Source: Bradyrhizobium jicamae (GTDB lineage: Bacteria; Pseudomonadota; Alphaproteobacteria; Rhizobiales; Xanthobacteraceae). Taken from it: DNA of 51,624 bases. The stretch covers positions 1 through 51,624 of the forward strand of contig NZ_JAFCKQ010000058.1 in assembly GCF_018130215.1 (NCBI RefSeq), in the 5' to 3' direction. How positions within the stretch are numbered: the stretch's first letter is position 1; each line of letters begins with the position of its first letter. A program made the translations under genes and the position numbers. This document shows, one piece after another, positions 18,213 to 26,950 of this stretch. The notes under the pieces were generated by a model, which searched no databases, was not told the DNA's origin, and saw only the letters and a program-made list of their open reading frames with translations.

Positions 18213-19289
18213 TCACTTCCCGGGAATCGCTTCGTCGATGCCCTTCACGTAGAAGTTCATGCTGAGGATCTGGTCATCGGACAGGTGCTCACCCTTGCAT
18301 TCGACCTGTTTGCCGTCCTGTCCGATGATCGGGCATTTGAACGGATGCAGCTTGCCATCCTTGATCGCGGCTTCGGTGTCCTCGGCAATCTTCTTCACGT
18401 CATCAGGCATGTTGGTATAGGGCGCCATCACCACCATCTTCTCCTTCAGGCCGTCCCAGGTGTTTTCGGACGCCCACTTGCCGTCGAGCTCGGCCCTGAC
18501 GCGCTCGATATAGTAGGGGGCCCAGTTGTCGATGATCGAGGTGAGCTGGGTCTTCGGGCCGAACTTGATCATTTCGGAGTCCTGGCCGAATGCGAGCTTG
18601 CCGCGCTCGGCTGCGACCTGCATCGCTGCCGGACTGTCGGTGTGCTGCATGATCACGTCGGCGCCCTGGTCGATCAGTGCCTTCGCGGCATCGGCCTCCT
18701 TGCCCGGATCGAACCATGAGTTGACCCAGATGATCTTGACCTTGATGTTCGGGTTGATGGTCTGTGCCGCCAGCATCGTGGAGTTGATGCCCGAGATGAC
18801 TTCGGGAATCGGGAAGGACCCGATATAGCCGAGCACTCCGGACTTCGACATCCTAGCCGCGATCAGGCCCTGGATGTAGCGGCCTTCATAGAACCGACCG
18901 GAATAGGTCGACATGTTCTTGTCACGCTTGTAGCCGGTCGCATGCTCGAAATGCACGTTCGGATACTTCTTGGCGACCTTCAGCGTCGGCTCCATGTAGC
19001 CGAACGACGTCGTGAAGATCAGCTTGTTGCCGGCGCGGGCGAGTTGCTCGATGGAGCGCTCGGCGTCCGGACCTTCGCTGACATTCTCGAGGTAGGTGGT
19101 CTCGATCCTGTCGCCGAGCTCCTTCACCAGCGCCTGACGGGCGAGATCATGCTGATAGGTCCAGCCGAGATCCCCGATCGGTCCAAGATAGATGAATCCG
19201 ACCTTGAGCTTGTCGGCGGCGTGTGCGCCGAACAGACCCGCTCCGGTCGCGAGCATCGCTGCGGCTGCCGCAACGAAAAACTTTCTCAT
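18213..19289 (-). CDS. BMP family ABC transporter substrate-binding protein
   Basis: A 358-aa periplasmic protein of the Bmp/PnrA (Med) family, which bind purine nucleosides or related nucleobases. Signal peptide: MRKFFVAAAAAMLATGAG, cleavage near AHA. Family signatures: KVGFIYLGPIGDLGWTYQHD, FTTSFGYMEPTLKVAKKYP, GRFYEGRYIQGLIAA and ADVIMQHTDSPAAMQVA. The cysteines in FKCPIIGQDGKQVECKG near the end are seen in the proteobacterial branch. ATG 19289 has AGGAGA upstream. It is the last gene of an ATPase-permease-permease-SBP operon. The neighbouring purine genes make a purine or allantoin-like substrate likely. Confidence 0.92.
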   Translation of the reverse strand: MRKFFVAAAAAMLATGAGLFGAHAADKLKVGFIYLGPIGDLGWTYQHDLARQALVKELGDRIETTYLENVSEGPDAERSIEQLARAGNKLIFTTSFGYMEPTLKVAKKYPNVHFEHATGYKRDKNMSTYSGRFYEGRYIQGLIAARMSKSGVLGYIGSFPIPEVISGINSTMLAAQTINPNIKVKIIWVNSWFDPGKEADAAKALIDQGADVIMQHTDSPAAMQVAAERGKLAFGQDSEMIKFGPKTQLTSIIDNWAPYYIERVRAELDGKWASENTWDGLKEKMVVMAPYTNMPDDVKKIAEDTEAAIKDGKLHPFKCPIIGQDGKQVECKGEHLSDDQILSMNFYVKGIDEAIPGK

Positions 19290-19362
19290 GTCTTTCTCCT
19301 GTTGGCGGGCTAACGGACATATTTCCCGACGCACGGCGCCCCGTTCCGCGCGGTTAGGGTCA

Positions 19363-20280
19363 TCATCGATCGGGCACGAACACGGTTCCAAGCGCTGCCG
19401 GTGCGGTCGAGCCACCGGTGCGAGCGCGCGAAATCAGGACAAGGACGATGACGGTCGCGAGATACGGCAGCGCCGACATGAGCTGGGAAGGAATGCCGAT
19501 CCCGGCACCCTGCGCGTGCAATTGCAGGATGCTCACCGCGCCGAACAGATAGGCGCCGATCACGAGCCGTCCCGGAAGCCAAGAGGCGAACACGACGAGC
19601 GCGAGCGCGATCCAGCCGCGGCCTGCGGTCATGCCGGGGATGAAGAATGGCGTGTAGCCCAGCGGCAGGTAGGCTCCCGCAAGTCCGGCGCAGGCGCCGC
19701 CGAACATCACGGCGCATGTTCTGATCCGGAGCACGGGGTAGCCGAGCGCGTGCGCGGAAATGTGATTGTCGCCGCAGGCACGCAGGATCAGCCCGGGACG
19801 GGTGCGGTACAGGACGTACCAGACGGCGACGATCAGCACGAGCGACAGGTATACGAATGCATCCTGACCGAACAGGATGCGGCCGACCAGGGGGATGTCC
19901 GTCAACCCGGGAACGTGGAGATGCGGCGCAGGGGTGATTTTCTCGCCGACGAAGCGAGCGCCGATCAGGCCCGACAGCCCGATGCCGAAGATGGTCAAGG
20001 CCAGTCCGGTCGCGACCTGGTTGACCGCGAGGCCAAGAGCCATCAGCGCAAAGATCAGCGACATCAGTATGCCCGCGAGCATGCCGCACAACGCGCCGAC
20101 GATGATCGAACCGGAGAGCCAGGCGCCGCCGAAGCCGCAAGCCGCGCCGACGATCATCATGCCCTCGACGCCAAGGTTGAGAACGCCGGCGCGCTCGGTC
20201 ACCAGCTCGCCGGTCGCCGCCAGCAGCAGCGGCGTGGAGGCCGCGAGCACCGAGAGGAGGATGGCTTCAATGAGCTCCAC
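19363..20280 (-). CDS. ABC transporter permease, BMP/Nup type (second subunit)
   Basis: A 305-aa polytopic permease of the BPD_transp_2 class, as in NupQ/YufQ. N-terminal signature: ATGELVTERAGVLNLGVEGMM, shared by nucleoside importers, then GFGGAWLSGSIIVG and AGLAGAYLPLGY. A GTG start at 20280 preceded by AAGGTG is proposed. It lies 14 bases inside the end of the upstream permease gene, so the two are translationally coupled. TTG 20304 is an alternative. With the partner permease it forms the membrane channel. Confidence 0.88.
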   Translation of the reverse strand: MELIEAILLSVLAASTPLLLAATGELVTERAGVLNLGVEGMMIVGAACGFGGAWLSGSIIVGALCGMLAGILMSLIFALMALGLAVNQVATGLALTIFGIGLSGLIGARFVGEKITPAPHLHVPGLTDIPLVGRILFGQDAFVYLSLVLIVAVWYVLYRTRPGLILRACGDNHISAHALGYPVLRIRTCAVMFGGACAGLAGAYLPLGYTPFFIPGMTAGRGWIALALVVFASWLPGRLVIGAYLFGAVSILQLHAQGAGIGIPSQLMSALPYLATVIVLVLISRARTGGSTAPAALGTVFVPDR

Positions 20281-21358
20281 TTTGCACCTTGGATGACGCG
20301 GCAATGAGCCGGAAGCGGTACAAGATCAGGGAATCGCAAGCGAGCACATAGAACAGCAGGATACCCTGGAAAACCTTGGTGACGTCCAACGGGATCTTCA
20401 TCGCGATCTGGGCCTGTTCGCCGCCAATGAAGGTCAGTGCGAGGAACAGCGCCGCGACCAGGATACCAATCGGATTCAGCCGCCCCAGGAATGCGACGAT
20501 GATGGCGGTGAAGCCATAGCCCGGCGAGATGCCGGGTTGCAGGTGGCCGACGGGACCGGCGACCTCGACGATTCCGGCAAGTCCTGCAAGCGCGCCGGAA
20601 ATCGCGAAAGTCAGTAGGATCAACCGCGTGGCGTTGAAGCCGCCGAACCGCGCGGCGCGGGGAGCTGCGCCGACCACGCGGATCTCGAAGCCATTGATGG
20701 TCCTGCCGAGCAGCACGGCCCCGGCGGCGACCACAGCCAGCGCGATGATCGCACCGAGATGCAATCGGCCGCCTTCGATCAGCACCGGAACGGTCGCGAC
20801 CGGATCGAACTCGGCCGTGGTCGGAAAATTGAAGCCCTTGGGGTCGCGCCAGGGGCCGCGCACGAGATAGTCGAGCAGCAGGTCGGCAACGTAGACCAGC
20901 ATCAGTGACGTCAGGATCTCGCTGGCGCCGAATCTGACTTTGCAGATCGCGGGGATCAGCGCGTAGAGTGCTCCCGCGAGCGCGCCAAGCAGGAGCATCG
21001 CCGGTAATACCCAATGGCCGGCATCGGTGCCCTGGGTCTTCACGGCGAGCCAGCTTCCCGCGACGGCGCCGATCAGGAACTGGCCTTCGGCGCCGATGTT
21101 CCAGGCGTTGGCGAGATAGCAGAGCGACAATCCGATTGCGATCATGACCAGCGGTGTCGCCTTTACCGCGATCTCCTGCAGGGAATAGCCGTCAATCAGC
21201 GGATCGATGAAGTAGACACCAAGCGCCGATAACGGATTCTTGCCGAGGATCGCGAACAGGATGCTCATGGTGACCAAGGTGAGTCCGATTGCGATCAGCG
21301 GCGACACCAGCGCGATCGTGGCCGATCGTTCGGCGCGTTTCTCAAGCACGAGCTGCAT
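20267..21358 (-). CDS. ABC transporter permease, BMP/Nup type (first subunit)
   Basis: A 363-aa inner-membrane permease of the NupP/YufP class, with about ten hydrophobic segments. Signatures: NAWNIGAEGQFLIGA near 85-99, KVRFGASEILTSLM near 143, and GISPGYGFTAIIVAFLGRLNP near 285. It starts at ATG 21358, 17 bases inside the end of the ATPase gene. The in-frame extension to 21406 is rejected because it lies wholly within that gene. It works with the following permease as a heterodimer. Confidence 0.9.
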   Translation of the reverse strand: MQLVLEKRAERSATIALVSPLIAIGLTLVTMSILFAILGKNPLSALGVYFIDPLIDGYSLQEIAVKATPLVMIAIGLSLCYLANAWNIGAEGQFLIGAVAGSWLAVKTQGTDAGHWVLPAMLLLGALAGALYALIPAICKVRFGASEILTSLMLVYVADLLLDYLVRGPWRDPKGFNFPTTAEFDPVATVPVLIEGGRLHLGAIIALAVVAAGAVLLGRTINGFEIRVVGAAPRAARFGGFNATRLILLTFAISGALAGLAGIVEVAGPVGHLQPGISPGYGFTAIIVAFLGRLNPIGILVAALFLALTFIGGEQAQIAMKIPLDVTKVFQGILLFYVLACDSLILYRFRLIAASSKVQSGAH

Positions 21359-22913
21359 GCGGCGCCTCCGTGCTGTCGATGCTGCTGCCACCCATGAGGA
21401 GGCCAAGCCTTTCGCGGCTCGCTTCCACGGTCTTCAACGGTGCCGAGAGGCGGCCATGGAACATCACGGCGATGCGGTCGGTGATTTCGGCGAGCTCGTC
21501 CAGATCCTGGCTCGTCACAAGGACGGCGGCGCCGCTTGCGGCAAGATCAAGCAGGGCCTGGCGGATCACGGCAGCGGCGCCTGCATCCACGCCCCAGGTC
21601 GGCTGGTTCACCACCAGGACGACCGGCTCGCGCAGGATCTCGCGGCCGACGACGAATTTTTGCAGGTTGCCGCCTGACAGGCTTGCCGCTTCCGGATCGC
21701 GTTTGGCCTTGCGCACATCGAAGGTCTCGGTCGTCCGATCAACGGTCTTCAGCATCGCGGCGGTGTTCACGAAACCTCGCCGGACCATGTTGCCGGTGGC
21801 ATGCCCGGTCAGCAGCGCGTTCTCGGACAGCCGCATCCGCGGCGCAGTGGCGTGTCCGAGCCGTTCCTCGGGAACGAAGGCCGCACCGAGTTTGCGGCGC
21901 TGGGTGATCGAGAGATGTCCGGCAGCATGGCCGTCGATCACGATCGTGCCGGGCTCTTTCGACAGCCGTTCGCCCGACAGCGCGGCGAACAGCTCGTCCT
22001 GTCCATTGCCGGCCACGCCAGCGATGCCCAGGATCTCGCCGCCTCTGAGCTCAAAGCCGATGTGCTCGAGCCAAACGCCGTGGGGATCGTCCGGTGTCAG
22101 GCAGAGGTCGTTGACGATGAGGCGGGGGACGGTGATCCGCCGGTCCGCTGCGGCCCTTACCTGCTTGATTTCGCCGCCGACCATCATCCGGGCCAGCGAT
22201 GCCGCAGTCTCCGCCTTCGGATTGCAGGTCGCGACCTTCCTGCCGCCGCGCAGGATGGTCGCGGTGTCGCAAAGGCGCTTCACCTCTTCAAGCTTGTGGC
22301 TGATGTAGAGGATGGCGCGGCCTTCGGCCTTGAGGCGATTGAGCACGGTGAAGAGCTGGTCCGCCTCCTGGGGAGTCAGCACCGCGGTCGGTTCGTCGAG
22401 GATCAGGAATCCCGGGTTTTGCATCAAGGCGCGGACGATCTCGATACGCTGCCGTTCGCCGACGGAGAGTTGCCAGACTTCGCGCCTGGGATCCAGCGGC
22501 AGACCGTATGTTTTCGATACCTGCTCCAGCCGTGCCGATATGTCCCTGAAGGATTCCTTGCCGTCGAGGCCGAGCGCGACATTCTCGGCAACCGTGAGAT
22601 TGTCGAACAGCGAGAAGTGCTGGAACACCATGCCAATGCCGTGGGCGCGAGCCTCGGAGGGGCCCGCCAGCACCATCGGGCGGCCGCGCCAGCGCATCTC
22701 ACCTTCGGTCGGCTGGATCAGCCCGTATATCGTCTTCACCAGGGTTGATTTTCCAGCGCCGTTTTCGCCGAGCAGGGCATGGATCTGCTCTGGCCAGATA
22801 TCGATGTCGATCCGGTCGTTGGCGAGGAAAGTGCCATAGCGCTTGGTCAGGCCCGCCGCTTGAAACAACGGCGCGGCTGCGGTGTGCAGGGCGGCAGGCA
22901 TCGGGTCTGACAT
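21342..22913 (-). CDS. ABC transporter ATP-binding protein, BMP/Nup type (twin domain)
   Basis: A 523-aa ATPase with two nucleotide-binding domains, as in NupO/YufO. Domain 1 is canonical: GENGAGKST (about 49-57), Q-loop VFQHFSLF, signature LSVGERQRIEI and Walker B FLILDEPTAVL. Domain 2 is degenerate: Walker A position reads GVAGNGQDEL with no Lys-Ser/Thr, and Walker B reads VLVVNQPTWGVD, with Gln for the catalytic Glu. This asymmetry is usual in nucleoside/BMP ATPases, so one site probably hydrolyses ATP. First gene of the operon; promoter presumably in the 131 bases upstream. Confidence 0.92.
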   Translation of the reverse strand: MSDPMPAALHTAAAPLFQAAGLTKRYGTFLANDRIDIDIWPEQIHALLGENGAGKSTLVKTIYGLIQPTEGEMRWRGRPMVLAGPSEARAHGIGMVFQHFSLFDNLTVAENVALGLDGKESFRDISARLEQVSKTYGLPLDPRREVWQLSVGERQRIEIVRALMQNPGFLILDEPTAVLTPQEADQLFTVLNRLKAEGRAILYISHKLEEVKRLCDTATILRGGRKVATCNPKAETAASLARMMVGGEIKQVRAAADRRITVPRLIVNDLCLTPDDPHGVWLEHIGFELRGGEILGIAGVAGNGQDELFAALSGERLSKEPGTIVIDGHAAGHLSITQRRKLGAAFVPEERLGHATAPRMRLSENALLTGHATGNMVRRGFVNTAAMLKTVDRTTETFDVRKAKRDPEAASLSGGNLQKFVVGREILREPVVLVVNQPTWGVDAGAAAVIRQALLDLAASGAAVLVTSQDLDELAEITDRIAVMFHGRLSAPLKTVEASRERLGLLMGGSSIDSTEAPHAARA

Positions 22914-23044
22914 GCGTCGGTGGCACAGCTCTACGGAAGGACTGCCTCAATACTGTGCTAGATCGTGCGGGGAGGTAAGGGGGAAAAAGCGCCGGCGAGG
23001 GCTCGATCGGCGGCCGACTTCGCCGCGCAGCGCCGGACAGAATT

Positions 23045-23779
23045 CTAGCGGGGTGCGAACGGTGCGAAAGATCCGAGATATGGTTTCGGTCGTGGCGGCG
23101 CATAAGCTCCGGTCTTGGATGTCTTGAGGCCCAACGCACCGAATGCTTCCGCAAGCTTGACCGCACTCGCGACCCCGTCGATCACGGGCAGCCCGTGTTT
23201 CTCCGACAGCCGCGCGGCCAGATCGGCCATGCCTGCGCATCCGAGCACGACCACTTCGGCGTGATCCTCCTGCTTCGATCGTTCGATTTCCTCACTGATC
23301 TGTGCGGCCGCATTGGACGCGGGGTCATCGAGGGACAGAACGGGCACTTCGCATGCGCGCACCTTCGCGCACCGGCTGGCCAGCCCGTACTTCAAGAGAT
23401 TGTTCTCGATGGCCGCGATCGACCGGGAGAGGGTGGTCACGACGGTGAAACGATGGCCGAGCATCGCGGCCAGATGAAACGCCGCTTCGCCGATCCCGAT
23501 CACGGGAGCCTGCGAGATGCAGCGCGCCGCCTCGAGGCCGGTATCGTCGAAACAAGCAATGATGTGCGCGGACACGCCTGCTGCATCACCTTTGGCGATC
23601 TCGGCCAGCAGTCCGGGCACCGAAAATGCCTCGTCATAATAACCTTCGATGGAAATCGGCCCATCCGCCGGGTTGACGGCGATGATCTCGGTTCCCGGGG
23701 CTGCGACGGCCCTGCCGGCCCGGCCGATCTTCTCCGTCATGGCAGCGGTGGTGTTCGGGTTGACGATCAGGATGCGCAT
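23045..23779 (-). CDS. Asp/Glu/hydantoin racemase family (allantoin or hydantoin racemase)
   Basis: A 244-aa cofactor-independent racemase of the HyuE/allantoin racemase family. It has the N-terminal phosphate-like loop NPNTTAAMTEKI and two catalytic cysteines, one in IIACFDDTGLEAA near residue 79 and one in VVLGCAGMADL near 184. The family interconverts enantiomers of hydantoins or allantoin. ATG 23779 is 10 bases after the stop of a PotC-like permease, so it closes that transporter operon. The adjoining purine-to-allantoin genes make allantoin the favoured substrate, but 5-substituted hydantoins are equally allowed by sequence. Confidence 0.85.
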   Translation of the reverse strand: MRILIVNPNTTAAMTEKIGRAGRAVAAPGTEIIAVNPADGPISIEGYYDEAFSVPGLLAEIAKGDAAGVSAHIIACFDDTGLEAARCISQAPVIGIGEAAFHLAAMLGHRFTVVTTLSRSIAAIENNLLKYGLASRCAKVRACEVPVLSLDDPASNAAAQISEEIERSKQEDHAEVVVLGCAGMADLAARLSEKHGLPVIDGVASAVKLAEAFGALGLKTSKTGAYAPPRPKPYLGSFAPFAPR

Positions 23780-23789
23780 GAGGTCGGTT

Positions 23790-24668
23790 CTACACCATTC
23801 CCTTGCCTGCGTCCGATCCGTGACGTCTTTGCCGGGCCTGAAGCACGAGGATGACAACCAGCGCCAGGAAAATGACGAGAAAGGAAACGGCGCTCGTCAG
23901 CGTGCCGAGCGCATAGATGTCCGGCTTTGTAACTGTCGTCGTCAGGCCCTGCAGATCAAGGGGCAGCGTATTGACGGAGCCGATGGTCTGGCTCGATCGC
24001 GCAAGTTCATCCCAGGACAAGGTGAATCCGAACAGACCGATACCCACGACCGACGGCAATATGATGGGCAGCACAACATGCCGAAACGTCTGCCACGGCG
24101 TTGCCCCGAGGTCGCGCGCCGCCTCTTCAAGACGACCATCGAACCTGTTGAAGATCGCAAACATGATCAGGAGGCCGAAGGGCAGGGTCCAGGTCAGATG
24201 TGCGCCAAGCCCCGAAGTGAAGAGCCCCATCGCCGTTGTCCAACTTGTAGCGCCGCTCTTGATGATGAAATCGTCAAGCAGGCGGAATTCCAGCGCGATG
24301 CCGAGCGAGGTAATGATCGAGGGCATGATCAGGCTTGCGATGGCGACATAAAACAGGAACGACGCACCGCGGAACGACCTGCGGAAGGCCAGGCCCGCCG
24401 AAACCGAGAGCACGACCGTCAACAGCATGACGACGAGGCCAAGCTGAAGCGACCGCTTGAACGAGGCCCCGATGTCGACGATACCGGAACCGGAGAACAC
24501 CTTGCCGAACCACACAAGGGACACGCCATTCATGGGAAAGGTCAGGCCGCCATCAGGTCCCTGAAACGACAGGATGTAGATTGCGAACATCGGCCCGTAG
24601 AGAAACAGGACGTAGGCGGTGAAAAACGCAGCGAGAAAGTAGAAGGATCGCGGTCGCTTCTCGCCCAT
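23790..24668 (-). CDS. ABC transporter permease (PotC-like)
   Basis: A 292-aa inner-membrane permease of the BPD_transp_1 class with six predicted helices. The EAA loop is EEAARDLGATPWQTFRHVVLP near 183-203. Overall layout matches PotC/YdcV-type importers of polyamines and related organic ions. It starts one base after the stop of the PotB-like gene, and is followed by the racemase. Substrate is not determined; linkage to a racemase suggests a ureide, hydantoin or amino-acid derivative. Confidence 0.9.
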   Translation of the reverse strand: MGEKRPRSFYFLAAFFTAYVLFLYGPMFAIYILSFQGPDGGLTFPMNGVSLVWFGKVFSGSGIVDIGASFKRSLQLGLVVMLLTVVLSVSAGLAFRRSFRGASFLFYVAIASLIMPSIITSLGIALEFRLLDDFIIKSGATSWTTAMGLFTSGLGAHLTWTLPFGLLIMFAIFNRFDGRLEEAARDLGATPWQTFRHVVLPIILPSVVGIGLFGFTLSWDELARSSQTIGSVNTLPLDLQGLTTTVTKPDIYALGTLTSAVSFLVIFLALVVILVLQARQRRHGSDAGKGMV

Positions 24669-24669
24669 C

Positions 24670-25551
24670 TCACAGCTCCTTGCGAATATCGACGACCCGG
24701 GTCAGCGCAGAAATGATCAGGATGGTGACGCCGAGCAGGATGACCGCATTGGCTGCAGCCGCCGGGAATTGCAATGCGTTCAGGCGCGCCTCTATGATCT
24801 TTCCTGCCGATGCAATCTGTTGACCTCCCATGACTCCTATCGTGACAAAATCACCCATCACGATGGTGATCACGAAGATCGAGCCGATGACGATTCCGGG
24901 TTTCGCCAGGGGAATGATGACATTCAGCAGGGTCTGCCATCCGGTGGCGCCGGCGTCATAGGAGGCTTCGATCAACCGCTTGTCGATACGGATCATCGAA
25001 TTGAAGATCGGCACCACCATGAAGAACGTGAAGAGGTGAACGAGGGCGAGCACGACGGAAAACTCGGAGAAGAGCAGCCATTCCAGCGGCTGCCTTATCA
25101 AGCCCACGCCCTCGAGGCCCCTGTTGACCAACCCGTTCCGGCCAAGCAGCGGAATCCACGCGATCATGCGGATCACGTTCGACGTCCAGAACGGGATGGT
25201 GCAGAGCAGGGTGAGTACGATCTGCCAGGTCTTCGATCGGACGTGGAATGCGAGAAAATAGGCGACGGTAAAGCCGATCAGCAGGGTCAGGGCCCAGGTC
25301 AGCAGGCACAGTTTGAGTGTGTTCAGATAGGTCTTCAGGATGGTGCAGAGGCTGGGCAACTCCGCAATGCATCCCTCGAAGGTATCGCTGTAGCCACGCA
25401 GGCTGAATGCCGGAATCATTTCATATTCGTTGTAGTCCCACGCGCTGACAACAGTCACGAAGAGCAACGGCAAGAGAAAGAACAGCGCGAAAACGAGCAT
25501 CATCGGTGCGGCCTGAAGCCAGGCAACGAAGGTCTTGCGGTGTTGCTTCAT
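24670..25551 (-). CDS. ABC transporter permease (PotB-like)
   Basis: A 293-aa inner-membrane permease with the EAA motif IEASYDAGATGWQTLLNVIIP and PotB-like topology. ATG 25551 (MKQHRKTFVAW, a positive N-terminus before helix 1) is chosen. ATG 25593 would add 14 residues, but it falls in the loop of a 12-bp intercistronic hairpin. Neither start has a clear ribosome site, so the start is uncertain. It forms a heterodimer with the PotC-like product. Confidence 0.87.
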   Translation of the reverse strand: MKQHRKTFVAWLQAAPMMLVFALFFLLPLLFVTVVSAWDYNEYEMIPAFSLRGYSDTFEGCIAELPSLCTILKTYLNTLKLCLLTWALTLLIGFTVAYFLAFHVRSKTWQIVLTLLCTIPFWTSNVIRMIAWIPLLGRNGLVNRGLEGVGLIRQPLEWLLFSEFSVVLALVHLFTFFMVVPIFNSMIRIDKRLIEASYDAGATGWQTLLNVIIPLAKPGIVIGSIFVITIVMGDFVTIGVMGGQQIASAGKIIEARLNALQFPAAAANAVILLGVTILIISALTRVVDIRKEL

Positions 25552-25579
25552 CGAAGGGGCCAATCGCAGTGATGGCGAA

Positions 25580-25617
25580 GAAGGACTTGCCATGCGCCGT
25601 GGCCCGGCAAGTCCTTC
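25580..25617 (-). terminator. Intercistronic hairpin between binding-protein and permease genes
   Basis: GAAGGACTTGCC (25580-25591) and GGCAAGTCCTTC (25606-25617) form a perfect 12-bp stem with a 14-base loop, 23 bases after the binding-protein stop. As in other ABC operons it probably protects the binding-protein mRNA or attenuates the permease genes. No T run is present. Confidence 0.7.
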
Positions 25618-25639
25618 AGATCGAGTTCCCTGGATTGCA

Positions 25640-26932
25640 TCAAGCGGCGATGAATTCATTCCACTTGCGTACCATGTAGTCGTTCTCGTCCATGACGGCG
25701 TTCCAGCAGGCGACCGCACCCATGCGGTCGTCGTAGGATCCCCCGTCGCGCTTGGCGCCGGCCTTCTCGAGAACAGTGCCGTCGGGTGCCTTGATGTCGC
25801 TGACGGCGGCCTTGCCTTCCATCCAGTAACCCCACTCGTCGGCCGTCATGTTGGCCTTGGCAGTCGACAGCACAGCGGAATAATAACCCTGACGATTGAG
25901 ATAGGCGCCTGCCCAGCCCGACAGATACCAGTTTACGAATTCATAGGCCCAATCGAGCTTGGGTCCCGACACCGCCTTCGAGACGCAGAAGCCCGATGCC
26001 CACGAGCGATAGCCTTCCTTGAGCGGCTGGAAAATGCATGGAATTCCCATCGAGCGCACCTTGGTGACCGCGGGCGACCACATCGACTGGATGACCGTTT
26101 CACCCGATGCCATCAGGTTGACGGATTCGTTGAAATCCTTCCAGAACGCGCGGAACTGGCCGGCCTTTTTGGCTTCCGTCATGATCTTCATCGTGAGATC
26201 GATCTCGGCCTTCGTCATGTTGCCCTTGTCGGTATAGGTATGCTGACCGGTGGCCTCGACCACCATCGCGGCATCCATGATCCCGATCGAGGGAATGTTG
26301 AGGATCGAGGCCTTGCCCTTGAATTCGGGATTGAGCAGTTCGGTCCATGATGAGATCGGCCGCTTGATCAGGTCGGGCCGGATACCGAGCGTGTCGGCAT
26401 TGTAGACCGTCGGGATCAGTGTCACGAATTCGGTCGGCGTTTTGGAGAACGTCTTGGAGTTCGGCCCCTCAAGGTAGAGCACCTTCCACGGCGCGGTGCC
26501 CTGGTCGCCGATCTTCTTGCCGTTCGGCAACTGGCCCTTGGTAAACACCGGGGTGATGTTGTCGAATTCCTTGATCTTCTTGGCGTCGAGCGCAAAGATA
26601 TTGCCTGAGGGCACGAGCTTCTTCAGCGAGAAGTATTCCGTATCCAGCACATCAAACGAGTTCGGTTGCGTGATCACGCGTTTGGTGACGTCGTCGGTGG
26701 TTGCCGTGATGTATTCGATCTTGATCCCGGTATCTTCCAGGCATTTCTTCGAGATCTCGTCGCCTTCGTTCACCGCCGTTCCGAGATAACGCAGAACTTT
26801 CGGATCCGCCGAGTAGACGTACGGGAATCCGGTAATTGCACCCGAACCCGCCGCAAGGCCGACGGCTCCGGCCGCGCCCTTCAGCACTGCGCGACGACTG
26901 ACGCCACGATTGAGTTTCGAAGATTTGGTCAT
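25640..26932 (-). CDS. ABC transporter substrate-binding protein (PotD-like, Tat signal)
   Basis: A 430-aa extracellular solute-binding protein of the SBP_bac/PotD type. The N-terminus has a twin-arginine motif (VSRRAVLKGAAGAVGLAAGS), predicting export of the folded protein by Tat. The body shows two-lobe features: NSFDVLDTEYFSLKKLV, FVTLIPTVYNADTLGIRPDL, SWTELLNPEFKGKASILN and WAYEFVNWYLSGWAGAYLN. At 430 aa it is longer than PotD (about 350). Second gene of an ATPase-SBP-permease-permease-racemase operon. Confidence 0.9.
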   Translation of the reverse strand: MTKSSKLNRGVSRRAVLKGAAGAVGLAAGSGAITGFPYVYSADPKVLRYLGTAVNEGDEISKKCLEDTGIKIEYITATTDDVTKRVITQPNSFDVLDTEYFSLKKLVPSGNIFALDAKKIKEFDNITPVFTKGQLPNGKKIGDQGTAPWKVLYLEGPNSKTFSKTPTEFVTLIPTVYNADTLGIRPDLIKRPISSWTELLNPEFKGKASILNIPSIGIMDAAMVVEATGQHTYTDKGNMTKAEIDLTMKIMTEAKKAGQFRAFWKDFNESVNLMASGETVIQSMWSPAVTKVRSMGIPCIFQPLKEGYRSWASGFCVSKAVSGPKLDWAYEFVNWYLSGWAGAYLNRQGYYSAVLSTAKANMTADEWGYWMEGKAAVSDIKAPDGTVLEKAGAKRDGGSYDDRMGAVACWNAVMDENDYMVRKWNEFIAA

Positions 26933-26950
26933 GACTGTCTCCCTTGAGTG

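Noticed and set aside
16666..18216. 516-codon minus-strand frame opposite 8-oxoguanine deaminase
   Set aside because: The opposite strand carries every deaminase motif. The frame is a GC shadow.
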